Of a DNA stretch of 44,898 bases, positions 26,452-34,573 are shown in pieces (positions within the stretch are counted from its first letter, which is position 1; the number at the start of each line of letters is the position of its first letter). Where the stretch lies: positions 1 to 44,898 of the forward strand of contig CAZMXS010000036.1 in NCBI GenBank assembly GCA_964570325.1. The letters run 5' to 3'. The position numbers and the translations under genes were made by a program. This stretch comes from CAZMXS01 sp964570325. Lineage in GTDB: Bacteria > Verrucomicrobiota > Kiritimatiellia > CAIQIC01 > CAZMXS01. A model generated the notes under the pieces. That model did no database searches, was not told where the DNA came from, and saw nothing but the letters and a program-made list of their open reading frames with translations.

Positions 26452-27306
26452 TCATTTCCCTCCGGCGGCGTTTGCGGCGGCCGGCACGACGGCCGCGGGA
26501 TCGCCGGCTTTGACGCGAATTTCCCAGAGGCCTTTTTTCTTGTAGAACTCCCACGTGCCCTGGACGGCAACCAGCCGGCCCGTGGCCAGATCGCGTCCTT
26601 CATAGCCGAAGACCGCGACCGGGTTGGTGCTCCCGGGGTCGGCGACCTTGACCAGCGGCCAGTCGCTGGACACGTAAACCACCTCCGCGCGCGGCAAGTG
26701 GATCGGGCGGTCCCGGTGTTTTTCGGGGTGGGCCAGCAATTCGGCGACCGTCAGGCCCGGCGCCTCGGCGGCAGGCTCAGGTGGCGGCGCGGACTCCACC
26801 ACGCGGATGAATTGCACGCCGTTGAGGCTCAAGTGGCGGTAGCCGGCGCCGGCGTAGATGGTCGCCGCGACGTCCACGACATCGCCGACGCGGGGCGGCG
26901 CCGCGAGCGCGGTGAAGTCGCGGGCGATCTCGCCCTCGATCTTGAGCGTGATGGCATCGGCTGGGGCGCCGCGTGGGCGCGGGTTGGGCGGGACAAGTTC
27001 GATTTTGACCGTCTGGTTGCTATAGTCCTCGCGCACGACGCTGATGCGGTTAATGCGGCCGAGGACGCGGACCTTTTCGAAGTTCTTGTCCGGCGTAAGT
27101 TCGCCGAAGGTGAGATAGGCCGGCCGGTAGGTCAGCGCGGCGCGGAAATGAATGGCGCCGATCAGCAACAGCAACAGCGCCCCGACGGTCAGATACCAGG
27201 CCGGCATGCGCTCGGTTAGCTTGGCCGTGCAACAGCGGCAAAAGACCTGGTCGGCCGGATTCGGCTGGCCGCAACTGGGGCAGGGGATGGTGGGTTGCTC
27301 AGCCAT
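26452..27306 (-). CDS. Zinc-ribbon, TM-anchored double OB-fold protein (second of a pair)
   Basis: 284 aa. An N-terminal zinc ribbon with Cys9-x2-Cys12 and Cys23-x2-Cys26, then one TM helix at about 36-54 flanked by Lys/Arg, so the N-terminus should face the cytosol and the rest the periplasm. Two OB-fold-like units follow: one at about 66-170 (NFEKVRVLGRINRISVV) and one at about 185-270 (VAELLAHPEKHRDRPIHL). It overlaps the upstream homologue by 8 bp and is 3 bp from the TctA-like gene. The same layout in two adjacent genes suggests duplication and a heteromeric complex. OB folds bind nucleic acids, sugars or proteins; which one is not shown here. Function unknown. Confidence 0.75.
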   Translation of the reverse strand: MAEQPTIPCPSCGQPNPADQVFCRCCTAKLTERMPAWYLTVGALLLLLIGAIHFRAALTYRPAYLTFGELTPDKNFEKVRVLGRINRISVVREDYSNQTVKIELVPPNPRPRGAPADAITLKIEGEIARDFTALAAPPRVGDVVDVAATIYAGAGYRHLSLNGVQFIRVVESAPPPEPAAEAPGLTVAELLAHPEKHRDRPIHLPRAEVVYVSSDWPLVKVADPGSTNPVAVFGYEGRDLATGRLVAVQGTWEFYKKKGLWEIRVKAGDPAAVVPAAANAAGGK

Positions 27307-28183
27307 TGTCTTTCTTCCAGGCGGCGGCGTCGGCCTTGATGATCTCGCTGGGCGCGGCCGGCAGCAGTTCGGGGAACTCGCCGCTCTTGCCCTTGTACCA
27401 GTTGAGCGCGCCGTAGCAGGTGAGGTATTCGCCGGGCTGCGGGATCGGCCAGGTCACCGTGTCGCCGCGGGTCAGGCCGTAGGCCGCGAAGAGATCGCGC
27501 GAAAGTTTGAGCGTGATCGTGTTTCGGTCCGGGTCTTCCAGTTTGCAGAGCAGGTCGTAGGCGGTCAGGCGGGCCTGCGCGACGCGGCCGGTGACCTTGA
27601 CCCGCCGGCCGACCGGGAACTGGTCCGCGCGCAGGCGGCTGAGGTCGCTGATCGCGGTGGCCTGCGCCGGCCGGGGGCGGTCAATTTCCAGGTCGAACGG
27701 CGAGCTGAGAATCATGAACTGGCGGCGCCCCTTGAACTGGTAGTTGCCGACCAGCGTCACCCGATCGCCGAAATTGGGCAGTTCGCCGGCCGCCATCAGC
27801 TCCTGCGTGGCGTCGTCATAGGCGCGCACGCGAATGACGCCGGTGCCGTCATCCACGTCGAATTCCAGGCTGTTCCGGCTCTCGCCGGTTTCGTCGTCGG
27901 ATGCGTGAAGGCGCAATTCGCCCGGAACGATGCCCGCGATCTGGACTTGCGCGAAATTGGTTTTGCGGCCGAGCTCGGCGATCTTGACCTGTGGCGAACC
28001 GTAAACCCGGCCGAGGTGCGCGAGCAGGAACAGCCCGAGGATGGTTAAAATGGGGCTGGTGTACTTGATGAGGCGCACGACCGGGCGCTTGGGATTGAAC
28101 GCGCGACAGAAGGGGCAGATTTCCCAGGATGCGATGAACCGGCCGCACTGGGCGCACTCGGTCTCCCGCCGGTTCTGGCTCAT
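27299..28183 (-). CDS. Zinc-ribbon, TM-anchored double OB-fold protein (first of a pair)
   Basis: 294 aa from the ATG at 28183 (a GTG one codon earlier is possible). Zinc ribbon Cys10-x2-Cys13 and Cys23-x2-Cys26, TM helix at about 41-60, then an OB-fold region (about 70-175; NFAQVQIAGIVPGELRL, LEFDVDDGTGVIRVRAYD, FGDRVTLVGNY) and a second one (about 185-280; FPVGRRVKVTGRVAQARL). DDGTGVIRV followed by GDRV is a classic OB-fold nucleic-acid-binding (tRNA_anti-like) look. It opens the four-gene module with the other OB-fold protein, the TctA-like protein and the YdjM-like protein. No Shine-Dalgarno is clear in front of the start. Role unknown. Confidence 0.75.
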   Translation of the reverse strand: MSQNRRETECAQCGRFIASWEICPFCRAFNPKRPVVRLIKYTSPILTILGLFLLAHLGRVYGSPQVKIAELGRKTNFAQVQIAGIVPGELRLHASDDETGESRNSLEFDVDDGTGVIRVRAYDDATQELMAAGELPNFGDRVTLVGNYQFKGRRQFMILSSPFDLEIDRPRPAQATAISDLSRLRADQFPVGRRVKVTGRVAQARLTAYDLLCKLEDPDRNTITLKLSRDLFAAYGLTRGDTVTWPIPQPGEYLTCYGALNWYKGKSGEFPELLPAAPSEIIKADAAAWKKDNG

Positions 28184-28248
28184 CACGATCTTTTCGATCT
28201 CAGGGTCGAGTTTAATGATTCACCTGCCGGTCCAGGCAATGCAGGGAA

Positions 28249-28277
28249 ACAATACGGCATGCGCGCGCCAACGTAAA
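28249..28277 (-). promoter_or_regulatory. Candidate sigma-70 promoter of the OB-fold/TctA/YdjM module
   Basis: Minus strand: TTTACG (28277-28272), 17-bp spacer, TATTGT (28254-28249). Each box matches 4 of 6 consensus positions. It lies 66 bp before the ATG at 28183. The gap 28184-28319 holds nothing else I can name. Confidence 0.35.
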
Positions 28278-28319
28278 GGGCGCATCAGCGGGTTTTTCGG
28301 TTGGCAGGGGGCCCGGTTT

Positions 28320-29045
28320 TTACCGCGGGGCGGACGCCAGCAGGTCGGACAGGAAACAGAGCGACTGGAGCGTCAGGTCCGGGGCGAACTCCGGGGTCGG
28401 CGGTTCGTCCGCCGCGTGCTCCCCGCGACTGCGCTGGATGCGGACGGTGCGCAGGCCCAGCCGGCGCGGGGTGACAAAATCCACCAGCGGGTTGTCGCCG
28501 ACATACACCGTCTCGGCGAAGTCCACCTCCAGTTGCAGCGCCATGATCTGGAAGGCGTCCTCGCGCAACTGCAGCGACTGCCGTGAGCCCAACAGGTCGT
28601 CGGAGTACACGATGGCATCCACCAGCGGCTCAATCTCCAGCGCGGCGACCTTGCGCCGCTGGATGCACGCCGAGCCGTCGGTCAGCACGCCCACGCGCAA
28701 CCCGCGGCCGATCAACTGCGCCAGGCACACGCGGGCATCCTGGTAGAGTTCGAGCACCGGATTGTGTGTCCGGTGCACGTACAGCAGCTTGCGCAGCAGG
28801 TGTTCCTCAACCGTTTTGAAATGGCGTTTGAGCACGGTGGCAAACAAGTCCTGCCGCGTGCCGGCCAGGTATGACTCGGCCAGCTCGCGGTAAAGGTCCA
28901 CCCCGTACAGGTTGTGAATGAACTCGGCCACGGCGCGAAAACCGCTCAGCACGTATTGCTGCTGGGGATACAGTGTGTCGTCCAGGTCGAAAACCACCGC
29001 GCGGATCGGTTTTTCGCCCAGCCCGTTTGCCCCTGTCGGTGTCAT
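28320..29045 (-). CDS. HAD-superfamily hydrolase
   Basis: 241 aa from the ATG at 29045 (GAGG 7 bp upstream); the open frame beyond this runs through repeat DNA. HAD motif I is VVFDLDDTLYP, motif II VGVLTDGS, motif IV VYVGDNPLVDFVTPRRLG, with an alpha-helical cap containing SGFRAVAEFI, so it is a subclass I phosphatase of the YjjG/NANP type. Next upstream is the NeuD-CBS-PtmE-like fusion gene, and beyond that flagellar genes. This suggests a sugar-phosphate phosphatase in nonulosonic acid or other glycan synthesis for flagellin, but the substrate is not visible from sequence. Confidence 0.87.
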   Translation of the reverse strand: MTPTGANGLGEKPIRAVVFDLDDTLYPQQQYVLSGFRAVAEFIHNLYGVDLYRELAESYLAGTRQDLFATVLKRHFKTVEEHLLRKLLYVHRTHNPVLELYQDARVCLAQLIGRGLRVGVLTDGSACIQRRKVAALEIEPLVDAIVYSDDLLGSRQSLQLREDAFQIMALQLEVDFAETVYVGDNPLVDFVTPRRLGLRTVRIQRSRGEHAADEPPTPEFAPDLTLQSLCFLSDLLASAPR

Positions 29046-29067
29046 CTTTGCCTCGGTTCTGTTGCCC

Positions 29068-29121
29068 GTAATCGGTGAACAGTAATCAACGCGGGCCACG
29101 GCTCGCTGATTACGGATCATT
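29068..29121. repeat. GATTAC-type intergenic repeat with inverted arms, site 4
   Basis: GTAATCGGTGAACAGTAATC, then GCTGATTACGGATCATT; GTAATCA at 29082-29088 and TGATTAC at 29107-29113 face each other around a GC-rich centre, so an imperfect hairpin can form. Situated between the HAD start and the stop of the fusion gene. Confidence 0.5.
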
Positions 29122-29151
29122 CTCAACGGAATATGGATTCGCCATCACTCC

Positions 29152-30837
29152 TCATTTCCCGCCGCCCACCAGTTCCATCGGGACGCTGGCGGCCGGGAAC
29201 GTGGTCGTGTCCGGCGGCGTTTCCGCCTCGGCCTGTTCGCGTCCGGCGGCCTGCAAGTCTTCGGGCCGGCCGATGTCGCGCCAGTACTCCAATATCGGGA
29301 ACGCGCCGATCGTGCCGCCGTTGTCCAGCACCGCCTGGGCCAGATCGGTCATGTCGAAATAGCGGCCGGCCGGAATCAACTCGATGCACCGCGGCTGCAG
29401 GACGTAGATGCCGGCGTTGATAAAGAATTCCTGGACCGGTTTCTCGCGCAGGCCGGCCACCAGCCCGTCGCGCAGTTCCACCACGCCATACGGGATCTGG
29501 AGCGCATGCCGGCGGACGCACATTACCAGGTCGTGGCGATGCTCCCGCTGAAAGCGCAGCAATTTGGCGAAGTTCATCCGAGTCAACAGGTCGCCGTTCA
29601 TCACCAGAAACGGGCGCCGCGGACGCGGCCGCAGCAGCGCCAGGGCGCCGGCGGTGCCGAGCCGCTCTTTCTCGGCGATATAATTGACGTTCAGTTGATG
29701 CCCCCGGCCGCTGCCGACATGCTCGCGAATGCGATCGCCAAGGTAGTTGACGGACAGGCAGACATCCTCAATCCCGCTGTCGCGCAGTCCCGCCAGGATG
29801 TGATCCAGGATCGGCCGCCCGCCGACCGGCAACAGGGGCTTGGGCGTGTCGTTGGTCAGCGGCCGCAGCCGCGCGCCCAGTCCGCCGGCCATGACCACCG
29901 CCGCCTGTCCGCCGAGCTCGTCCAGCAGGGTCTCCATCCGTTCGAGCCGGACCGGCCGCCCCTCGTTGTCCACAACCGGCAGATGCCGGATGGAGCGCCG
30001 GCGCATAATCTCGAGCATCTCGCCGTGGGGCGCGCCGATCGGGACGGTGACGGGATCGCGGTTCATGATCAGCGCGACGGGGCGATCGAGATCCACGCCG
30101 GCCAGGATGCCGCGCCGGATGTCGCCATCCGTGATCGTTCCGAGCAGTCGGCCCGCGGCGTCCACGACCAGAATGATCTCCATGTTGGCCCAGTTGATTC
30201 GTTGGATGACATCCCGGATATTATCGGTTTCCCGCGCCAAGGTCGCCGCGAGGCTGCGCGGCTGCGCGTCCGCCGCGCCGGCCGCCGCGCGGGCCGCCAC
30301 GTGGGCGGCTGGCGCAACCAGCGCATGGTCGGCGACTTGCGCGCCGGCCGCGACACTCGCGCCGGCGCCCAGCAGGCAATTTTCGCCGAGCGTGGCGCCT
30401 GCGGCAACCGTCACCCGATCCAGCAAAACCGTGCCGCGGCGCAGGATCACGTCCGGAGCGTGCCGGGCGGTGGCGGCGGCCAGGATGGGGAAGAAAATGT
30501 GCCGCCGGGCCAGCAGGCGGAAAACCGCCTCGCGATCAAATCCCGGCGCGCCCGCCGGGTTGCCGATCACCGCGGCGTCTACGTCATCCGGCAGATCCTC
30601 CAGCCAGCCGCGCACGGGGATCCCGTGGATTTGCTGGCCGCGCAGGGCGGGGGCGGGATCCAGGATGCCGGCGATCCGGAATTCCGTGTGCTCGCGCAAC
30701 AGGCGCACGATATCCCCCAGGAACGTGCCCGCGCCGATGATAATCAGCGGGCGCGCCGGCGCCGCGGCGCCGAGGATTTCCTCGGTCCAGGCGTCCGGCC
30801 CGGGTTCCGGCGGCGGCGCTCTGCGTCGGTGTGACAT
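29152..30837 (-). CDS. NeuD/PglD-like acyltransferase fused to CBS pair and PtmE-like sugar nucleotidyltransferase
   Basis: 561 aa with three parts. Residues 28-195: Rossmann-like N-domain (LIIIGAGTFLGDIVRLL) and a short left-handed beta-helix (hexapeptide-type VTVAAGATLGENCLLGAGAS), as in NeuD/PglD sugar acetyltransferases. Residues 200-310: two CBS motifs (LLGTITDGDIRRGIL, IRHLPVVDNEGR). Residues 312-540: nucleotidyltransferase with MAGGLGARLRPLTNDTPKPL and FLVMNGDLL (Asp416). CBS plus nucleotidyltransferase is the layout of PtmE-type GlcN-1-P guanylyltransferases of the legionaminic acid pathway. Fusion of a NeuD-like domain to it is unusual. The beta-helix is short, so acyltransferase activity is uncertain. 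With MAF in the same cluster this points to flagellin glycosylation. Confidence 0.82.
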   Translation of the reverse strand: MSHRRRAPPPEPGPDAWTEEILGAAAPARPLIIIGAGTFLGDIVRLLREHTEFRIAGILDPAPALRGQQIHGIPVRGWLEDLPDDVDAAVIGNPAGAPGFDREAVFRLLARRHIFFPILAAATARHAPDVILRRGTVLLDRVTVAAGATLGENCLLGAGASVAAGAQVADHALVAPAAHVAARAAAGAADAQPRSLAATLARETDNIRDVIQRINWANMEIILVVDAAGRLLGTITDGDIRRGILAGVDLDRPVALIMNRDPVTVPIGAPHGEMLEIMRRRSIRHLPVVDNEGRPVRLERMETLLDELGGQAAVVMAGGLGARLRPLTNDTPKPLLPVGGRPILDHILAGLRDSGIEDVCLSVNYLGDRIREHVGSGRGHQLNVNYIAEKERLGTAGALALLRPRPRRPFLVMNGDLLTRMNFAKLLRFQREHRHDLVMCVRRHALQIPYGVVELRDGLVAGLREKPVQEFFINAGIYVLQPRCIELIPAGRYFDMTDLAQAVLDNGGTIGAFPILEYWRDIGRPEDLQAAGREQAEAETPPDTTTFPAASVPMELVGGGK

Positions 30838-30862
30838 GCCCCTCCTCCGCGCGTCCGAATCT

Positions 30863-31012
30863 TCAGCGCAACGCCGGTTTCGCTGTCGCTTCGCGCAGGG
30901 CGGACACGTATTCCGAGAGATAGGCGGCCAGCGTGTAGAGGCTGCTGTTCAGTTCGGACAGCATGTTCTGCTTCTTCGAGTCGTACTTCTTTCGGTTTTT
31001 GACCTTGTCCAT
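30863..31012 (-). CDS. 49-aa basic helical protein of unknown function
   Basis: Starts at the ATG at 31012 (MDKVKNRKKYDSKKQN) with GGAGAGGG 8 bp upstream; the longer frame to 31120 is less likely. The N-terminal third is Lys/Arg-rich; the rest is one probable amphipathic helix (LSELNSSLYTLAAYLSEYV). No Cys, no signal peptide. It lies between flgK (stop 31128) and the NeuD-PtmE-like gene and follows a sigma-54-like promoter at 31038-31053, so it may be the first gene of the glycosylation unit. It could be a small regulator or chaperone; I do not recognise it. Confidence 0.6.
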   Translation of the reverse strand: MDKVKNRKKYDSKKQNMLSELNSSLYTLAAYLSEYVSALREATAKPALR

Positions 31013-31037
31013 GATGTGTTCCCTCTCCATTTGATCA

Positions 31038-31053
31038 AGCAGCCCAGATGCCC
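31038..31053 (-). promoter_or_regulatory. Candidate sigma-54 promoter before the 49-aa gene
   Basis: Minus strand reads GGGCATCTGGGCTGCT: GG and GC with 10-nt spacing, matching GGCA and TGCT of the consensus. It shares GGCATC-n4-yTGCT with the flgF site at 37804. The predicted start near 31027 leaves a leader of about 15 nt that carries the GGAGAGGG ribosome site. Confidence 0.5.
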
Positions 31054-31127
31054 ACGGCACGCGCGAGCGATCCGCGTCGGCCTGCGCCGCCTGCCCCATT
31101 CTGCCTTCACCGTTCATCATTTACGCC

Positions 31128-32579
31128 TTACCCCATCCGGTTGATCACCACGTCCAACATCTCGTTGACGGTGGTAATGACGCGGGAAGAGGCCTCGAAC
31201 GCTCGTTGTGCGCTGAGCATCTCAACCAGTTCCTCATCAAGGTTGACGCCGTCCGTGCTCTGGATCGAGGCGTCCAGCATCTGGATCACCTTGTCGGCGT
31301 CGTCGGCGAGGGCCTGTTCATCGGCCACCCGGTCGCCAAGGTTGGAGAGCGCGGCGCTCCAGTAAGAGCCGAAAGTCTGATTGCCGAGGCCGGGGATCAA
31401 GGCGCGGCACAGGTCCGCGATCTCGAGCGCGTTGCCGCCGTCGCCGACGTTCGGGACCACCGGCGGACCGGGATCATGGACCGTGTTGGCGGCCGCGATC
31501 AGGCGCGGGTTGTCGTTGTTCGGGTTGGCGGGATCGTGAATCAGGGGGTTGAGCGCAATCGTCGCGGCCGTGGTCCCGGTAAAGAACGCGATGCCGGGAT
31601 TCCCGTCGAGATCATAGGCGCTGCCGGCCGCGCTGTGGATGGCGTTGACCTGCGTGACCAGTTCGGACGCCAGCGTGTCGAGCCGGGTCAACAGCCCGTC
31701 AATCACGCCGGCCGCCTCGACATAGCCGCCGAGGCGCCCGCCGTTGATATTGACCGGGTTGCCGGCGAGGGCGAAGGTGATCGGAACGGCGGCCGTGTTG
31801 GTGATCTGCAGCTCGTTGCGCGTCAAGCCGTCGCCGCTGACGAGGAGTTGGCCGTCAATCGTGAGCGTGTAGTCGGTGGCGACGGTGAGGTTGACCTTTT
31901 CGGCCAGTTCGCGGATGAGTTGGTCGCGCCGGTCGCACAGGTCGTTCGCGTTTTGGCCGGCGGCCGCGGCGAAGGCGATCTTGCGGTTGAGATCCTGGAC
32001 CTGCGCGGCCTGCTGGTTGATTTCCTTGACCGTGGTCGCGACCTGGCCGGTGAAATCCGGGCCGGCGCCGCCGGCGGCAATGCTGGTCCGGTAATCGCTC
32101 AGGCGGCTGGCCAGCAGATTCAACTGTTCGGTCAGCGCAATGCCGCGCCCGATCACGACATCGCGAAAAGCCAGGCGGTCGGCGTTATTGGCCAGATCCT
32201 GCCACGCCGTCCAGAATTCCTGCAACCGCGCGGCGAGGGCCGCGTCTTCGTCGCCGTTGAGCAGGGCTTCGATGTCGCCCAGCGAGGCGGCGAGCTGGTC
32301 GTGCAGACCGTAGTTCGACAATTCGCCGCGGACGCGGGATTCGGTCAGCGTGTCCGTCAGGCGGACGACGTCCACCACGCGCACGCCGGTCCCGATGGAG
32401 TAGCGGCGCGCGACGTAGAGATTGGGCTCGTTCGGCGGGTTGGTGCCCAGCACCGCGCGCTGGCGGTGATAGCCCTTGGTGTCAACGTTGGCGATGTTGT
32501 GGCTGATGACCGCCATCCGCTCTTGATGGGTGAGCACCCCGCTGCGGGCAATGGTCAGGGCGTCGTTCAGGGAGGCCAT
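31128..32579 (-). CDS. flgK: Flagellar hook-filament junction protein FlgK (HAP1)
   Basis: 483 aa from the ATG at 32579 (MASLNDALTIARSGVLTHQE). The N-terminal rod-like motif VISHNIANVDTKGYHRQRA and the C-terminal LVEMLSAQRAFEASSRVITTVNEML are the paired helices that define HAP1. It caps the hook and receives the filament through its partner FlgL; no flgL gene follows here. It is exported by the flagellar type III system with FlgN as chaperone, and the flgN gene lies 4 bp upstream. Confidence 0.94.
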   Translation of the reverse strand: MASLNDALTIARSGVLTHQERMAVISHNIANVDTKGYHRQRAVLGTNPPNEPNLYVARRYSIGTGVRVVDVVRLTDTLTESRVRGELSNYGLHDQLAASLGDIEALLNGDEDAALAARLQEFWTAWQDLANNADRLAFRDVVIGRGIALTEQLNLLASRLSDYRTSIAAGGAGPDFTGQVATTVKEINQQAAQVQDLNRKIAFAAAAGQNANDLCDRRDQLIRELAEKVNLTVATDYTLTIDGQLLVSGDGLTRNELQITNTAAVPITFALAGNPVNINGGRLGGYVEAAGVIDGLLTRLDTLASELVTQVNAIHSAAGSAYDLDGNPGIAFFTGTTAATIALNPLIHDPANPNNDNPRLIAAANTVHDPGPPVVPNVGDGGNALEIADLCRALIPGLGNQTFGSYWSAALSNLGDRVADEQALADDADKVIQMLDASIQSTDGVNLDEELVEMLSAQRAFEASSRVITTVNEMLDVVINRMG

Positions 32580-32583
32580 GGGG

Positions 32584-33024
32584 TCATCCTTTCTGCGACA
32601 CCAGCACCGGCGCCGATACCCGGCCGACGCGGCCGGAGGCGTCATACATCAAGGGGTTCGATTGCACGTGCTGGCTCAACCCGGCGATCGTCCGGTCAAT
32701 CACATCCAGGAACGACAAGGCCAGCGCGCGGTTCGTCCGATGGATGCGCTTGATCCGCTGCGCCAGGTCGGCAACCAGCGTATCGGCGCCGCCGGCGCTT
32801 GGGTCGGCGGGCAGGCCCGCGGCCTGGCGCTTGTGCGACTCGTATTCCCGATAGCAGGCGCCGAACTTCGCGAGCGAGTGCTCGTGGAGCTCGATGGCGT
32901 GCCAGATGGCATCGGTCTGGCGCCGGACCAGCGCCTGCTGCAGTTCGCGGCCCTGACGTTCGAGTTCGCGCAGGCATTCCACCAACTGCGTGGCATACCG
33001 GTCGGCCGTGCAACGTTCCGCCAT
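32584..33024 (-). CDS. flgN: FlgN-like export chaperone
   Basis: 146 aa from the ATG at 33024, which has GGAGGA 9 bp upstream; the ATG at 33033 sits right against that site and is less suitable. All-helical with heptad-like Leu/Arg pattern (QLVECLRELERQGRELQQAL) and a C-terminal SNPLMYDASGRV typical of FlgN. FlgN holds FlgK and FlgL for secretion and is placed as usual next to flgK (4-bp gap). Sequence identity in this family is low, so the call rests on position and helix pattern. Confidence 0.75.
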   Translation of the reverse strand: MAERCTADRYATQLVECLRELERQGRELQQALVRRQTDAIWHAIELHEHSLAKFGACYREYESHKRQAAGLPADPSAGGADTLVADLAQRIKRIHRTNRALALSFLDVIDRTIAGLSQHVQSNPLMYDASGRVGRVSAPVLVSQKG

Positions 33025-33070
33025 GATGGTCATTCCTCCCGGCGGCCGGGCGCGGCCCGGCCCGCCGTCC

Positions 33071-33409
33071 TTATTGCATTTCCTCCGGCCGCGCGCCCAG
33101 GCGCGCGACGATGGACTCATACATCATCCGGGCGATGCCGGTGGACTCGTTTTCGCCCATGTACCGCGCCATTTCCTCAAGCGCGTAATCCTGGAGCAGG
33201 CCGTTCTTCTCGATCGCGCTCTGTCCCTCCTCGGGCTCGGACAGTTTCAACCCTTCCTTGAACAGAATGCCCAGGAAGACCCCCTCGAAACTGCGGCAGG
33301 CCGCGCGCAGGCGGGCCAGTTCCGCCGGGCTGGTCGGGTCCGGCGCGCGCTCCGGGCGCGCGGCGTCCGGGGCCGGCGCGGGGTCCAATGTGACGAGATC
33401 ATTCAGCAT
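33071..33409 (-). CDS. flgJ: FlgJ-type rod-binding protein without muramidase domain
   Basis: 112 aa. Matches the N-terminal rod-binding half of FlgJ: FEGVFLGILFKEGLKLSEPE and later ALEEMARYMGENESTGIARMM. The C-terminal beta-N-acetylglucosaminidase half of enterobacterial FlgJ is absent, so rod passage through peptidoglycan needs a separate hydrolase not seen here. Sits 8 bp downstream of flgI. Confidence 0.88.
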   Translation of the reverse strand: MLNDLVTLDPAPAPDAARPERAPDPTSPAELARLRAACRSFEGVFLGILFKEGLKLSEPEEGQSAIEKNGLLQDYALEEMARYMGENESTGIARMMYESIVARLGARPEEMQ

Positions 33410-33416
33410 GATTCAC

Positions 33417-34559
33417 CTACATGGTTACGACTTCCATCTGCAGGGCGCCGAGCCGCTGCAGCGCTTCAAGGATCGAGATCAGATCGCGCGGCGTCGCGCC
33501 CATCTCGTTGAGCATGTCGGCCAGCTCGCGGACGGTCGTTGTGCCGGGCATCAGCATGACGGTGGCTTTGTCTTCTTTTGTTTGCGTCGCGACCTGCTCG
33601 GTGACGACCGGCGGCGCGACGGTGAACGACTCGGGCATATAGGCCGACAGCGTCGAGCCGATGTTGACCGTCAGGTTGCCGTGGGCCACGACGGCCTCGG
33701 CGATGTGCACGTCCGCGCCCATGACGATCGTGCCGGTGCGCTCGTTGACGATGACCTTGGCCGTGGCGTCGGGCGTAAGCGGGATGCGTTCGAGGCCGGC
33801 GATGAACTCCGCGGTGCGCCCGACGTCCAGCAGCTCCTCCGGCACGCGGATCATGATCAGGCCGGCGTCGCGCGCGACCGCGGCGCCCTCGAACCGGGCG
33901 TTGATCGCATCGGCCATCCGCGTGGCGGTGGTGAAGTCGGGGTTGCGCAGCACCAGTTGCATCATGCCGTTCTTCAGATAATCGTCCGTCTGCCCGCGGC
34001 GCACGACGGCGCCGCCGGGGATCGTGCCGATGGTGGTGTAGTTCTTGCTGACGGTCTGGCCGCCCGGTCCGGCCACGCCGGCGCTGAACCCGCCGACGGT
34101 CAGCGGACCCTGGGCCAGCGCGTAAAGCTCGCCGTCGCCGTCCACCAGCGGCGTCATCAGCAGCAGGCCGCCCTCGAGCGAGGTCGCATCGCCGATGGAC
34201 GAGACCTGGACGGTGATCCGGTCGCCGGGCTTGTGGAAAGGCGGGGCGTAGGCGGTGACGAACACGGCGGCGACGTTCTTGCTCTTGATATCCTGGACCG
34301 CGAGCGTGATCTCGAACTCCTCAAGCAGGTTGGCCATGGTGTGCTTGGTCAGGGTCAAATCCTTGTCGCCTGTTCCGCTGAGGCCGATGACGACGCCGTA
34401 GCCGACCAGTTCGCGGCCCTCGAGCCCGGCGATGCGGGCAATGTCCTTGATCCGCGCCTCGATCGCCGGCGCCGGCCGGGCCGGCCCGCCGGCCAGCAGG
34501 AGCGCCGCCAGCAGCGGGGTCGCCGCCCGGCGGAGGATGCGTTTGGGTTTCGGGTGCAT
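33417..34559 (-). CDS. flgI: Flagellar P-ring protein FlgI
   Basis: 380 aa with a signal peptide (LLAALLLAGGPARPAPA). Clear family motifs: IEARIKDIARIAGLEGREL, LVGYGVVIGLSGTGDKD, KNVAAVFVTAYAPPF, GDRITVQVSSIGDATSL, GGLLLMTPL and C-terminal TTTVRELADMLNEMGATPRDLI. It forms the periplasmic P-ring around the rod, assembled with the FlgA chaperone. 14 bp after flgH and 8 bp before flgJ, so one operon. Confidence 0.97.
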   Translation of the reverse strand: MHPKPKRILRRAATPLLAALLLAGGPARPAPAIEARIKDIARIAGLEGRELVGYGVVIGLSGTGDKDLTLTKHTMANLLEEFEITLAVQDIKSKNVAAVFVTAYAPPFHKPGDRITVQVSSIGDATSLEGGLLLMTPLVDGDGELYALAQGPLTVGGFSAGVAGPGGQTVSKNYTTIGTIPGGAVVRRGQTDDYLKNGMMQLVLRNPDFTTATRMADAINARFEGAAVARDAGLIMIRVPEELLDVGRTAEFIAGLERIPLTPDATAKVIVNERTGTIVMGADVHIAEAVVAHGNLTVNIGSTLSAYMPESFTVAPPVVTEQVATQTKEDKATVMLMPGTTTVRELADMLNEMGATPRDLISILEALQRLGALQMEVVTM

Positions 34560-34573
34560 GTCGGTTCCTCATC

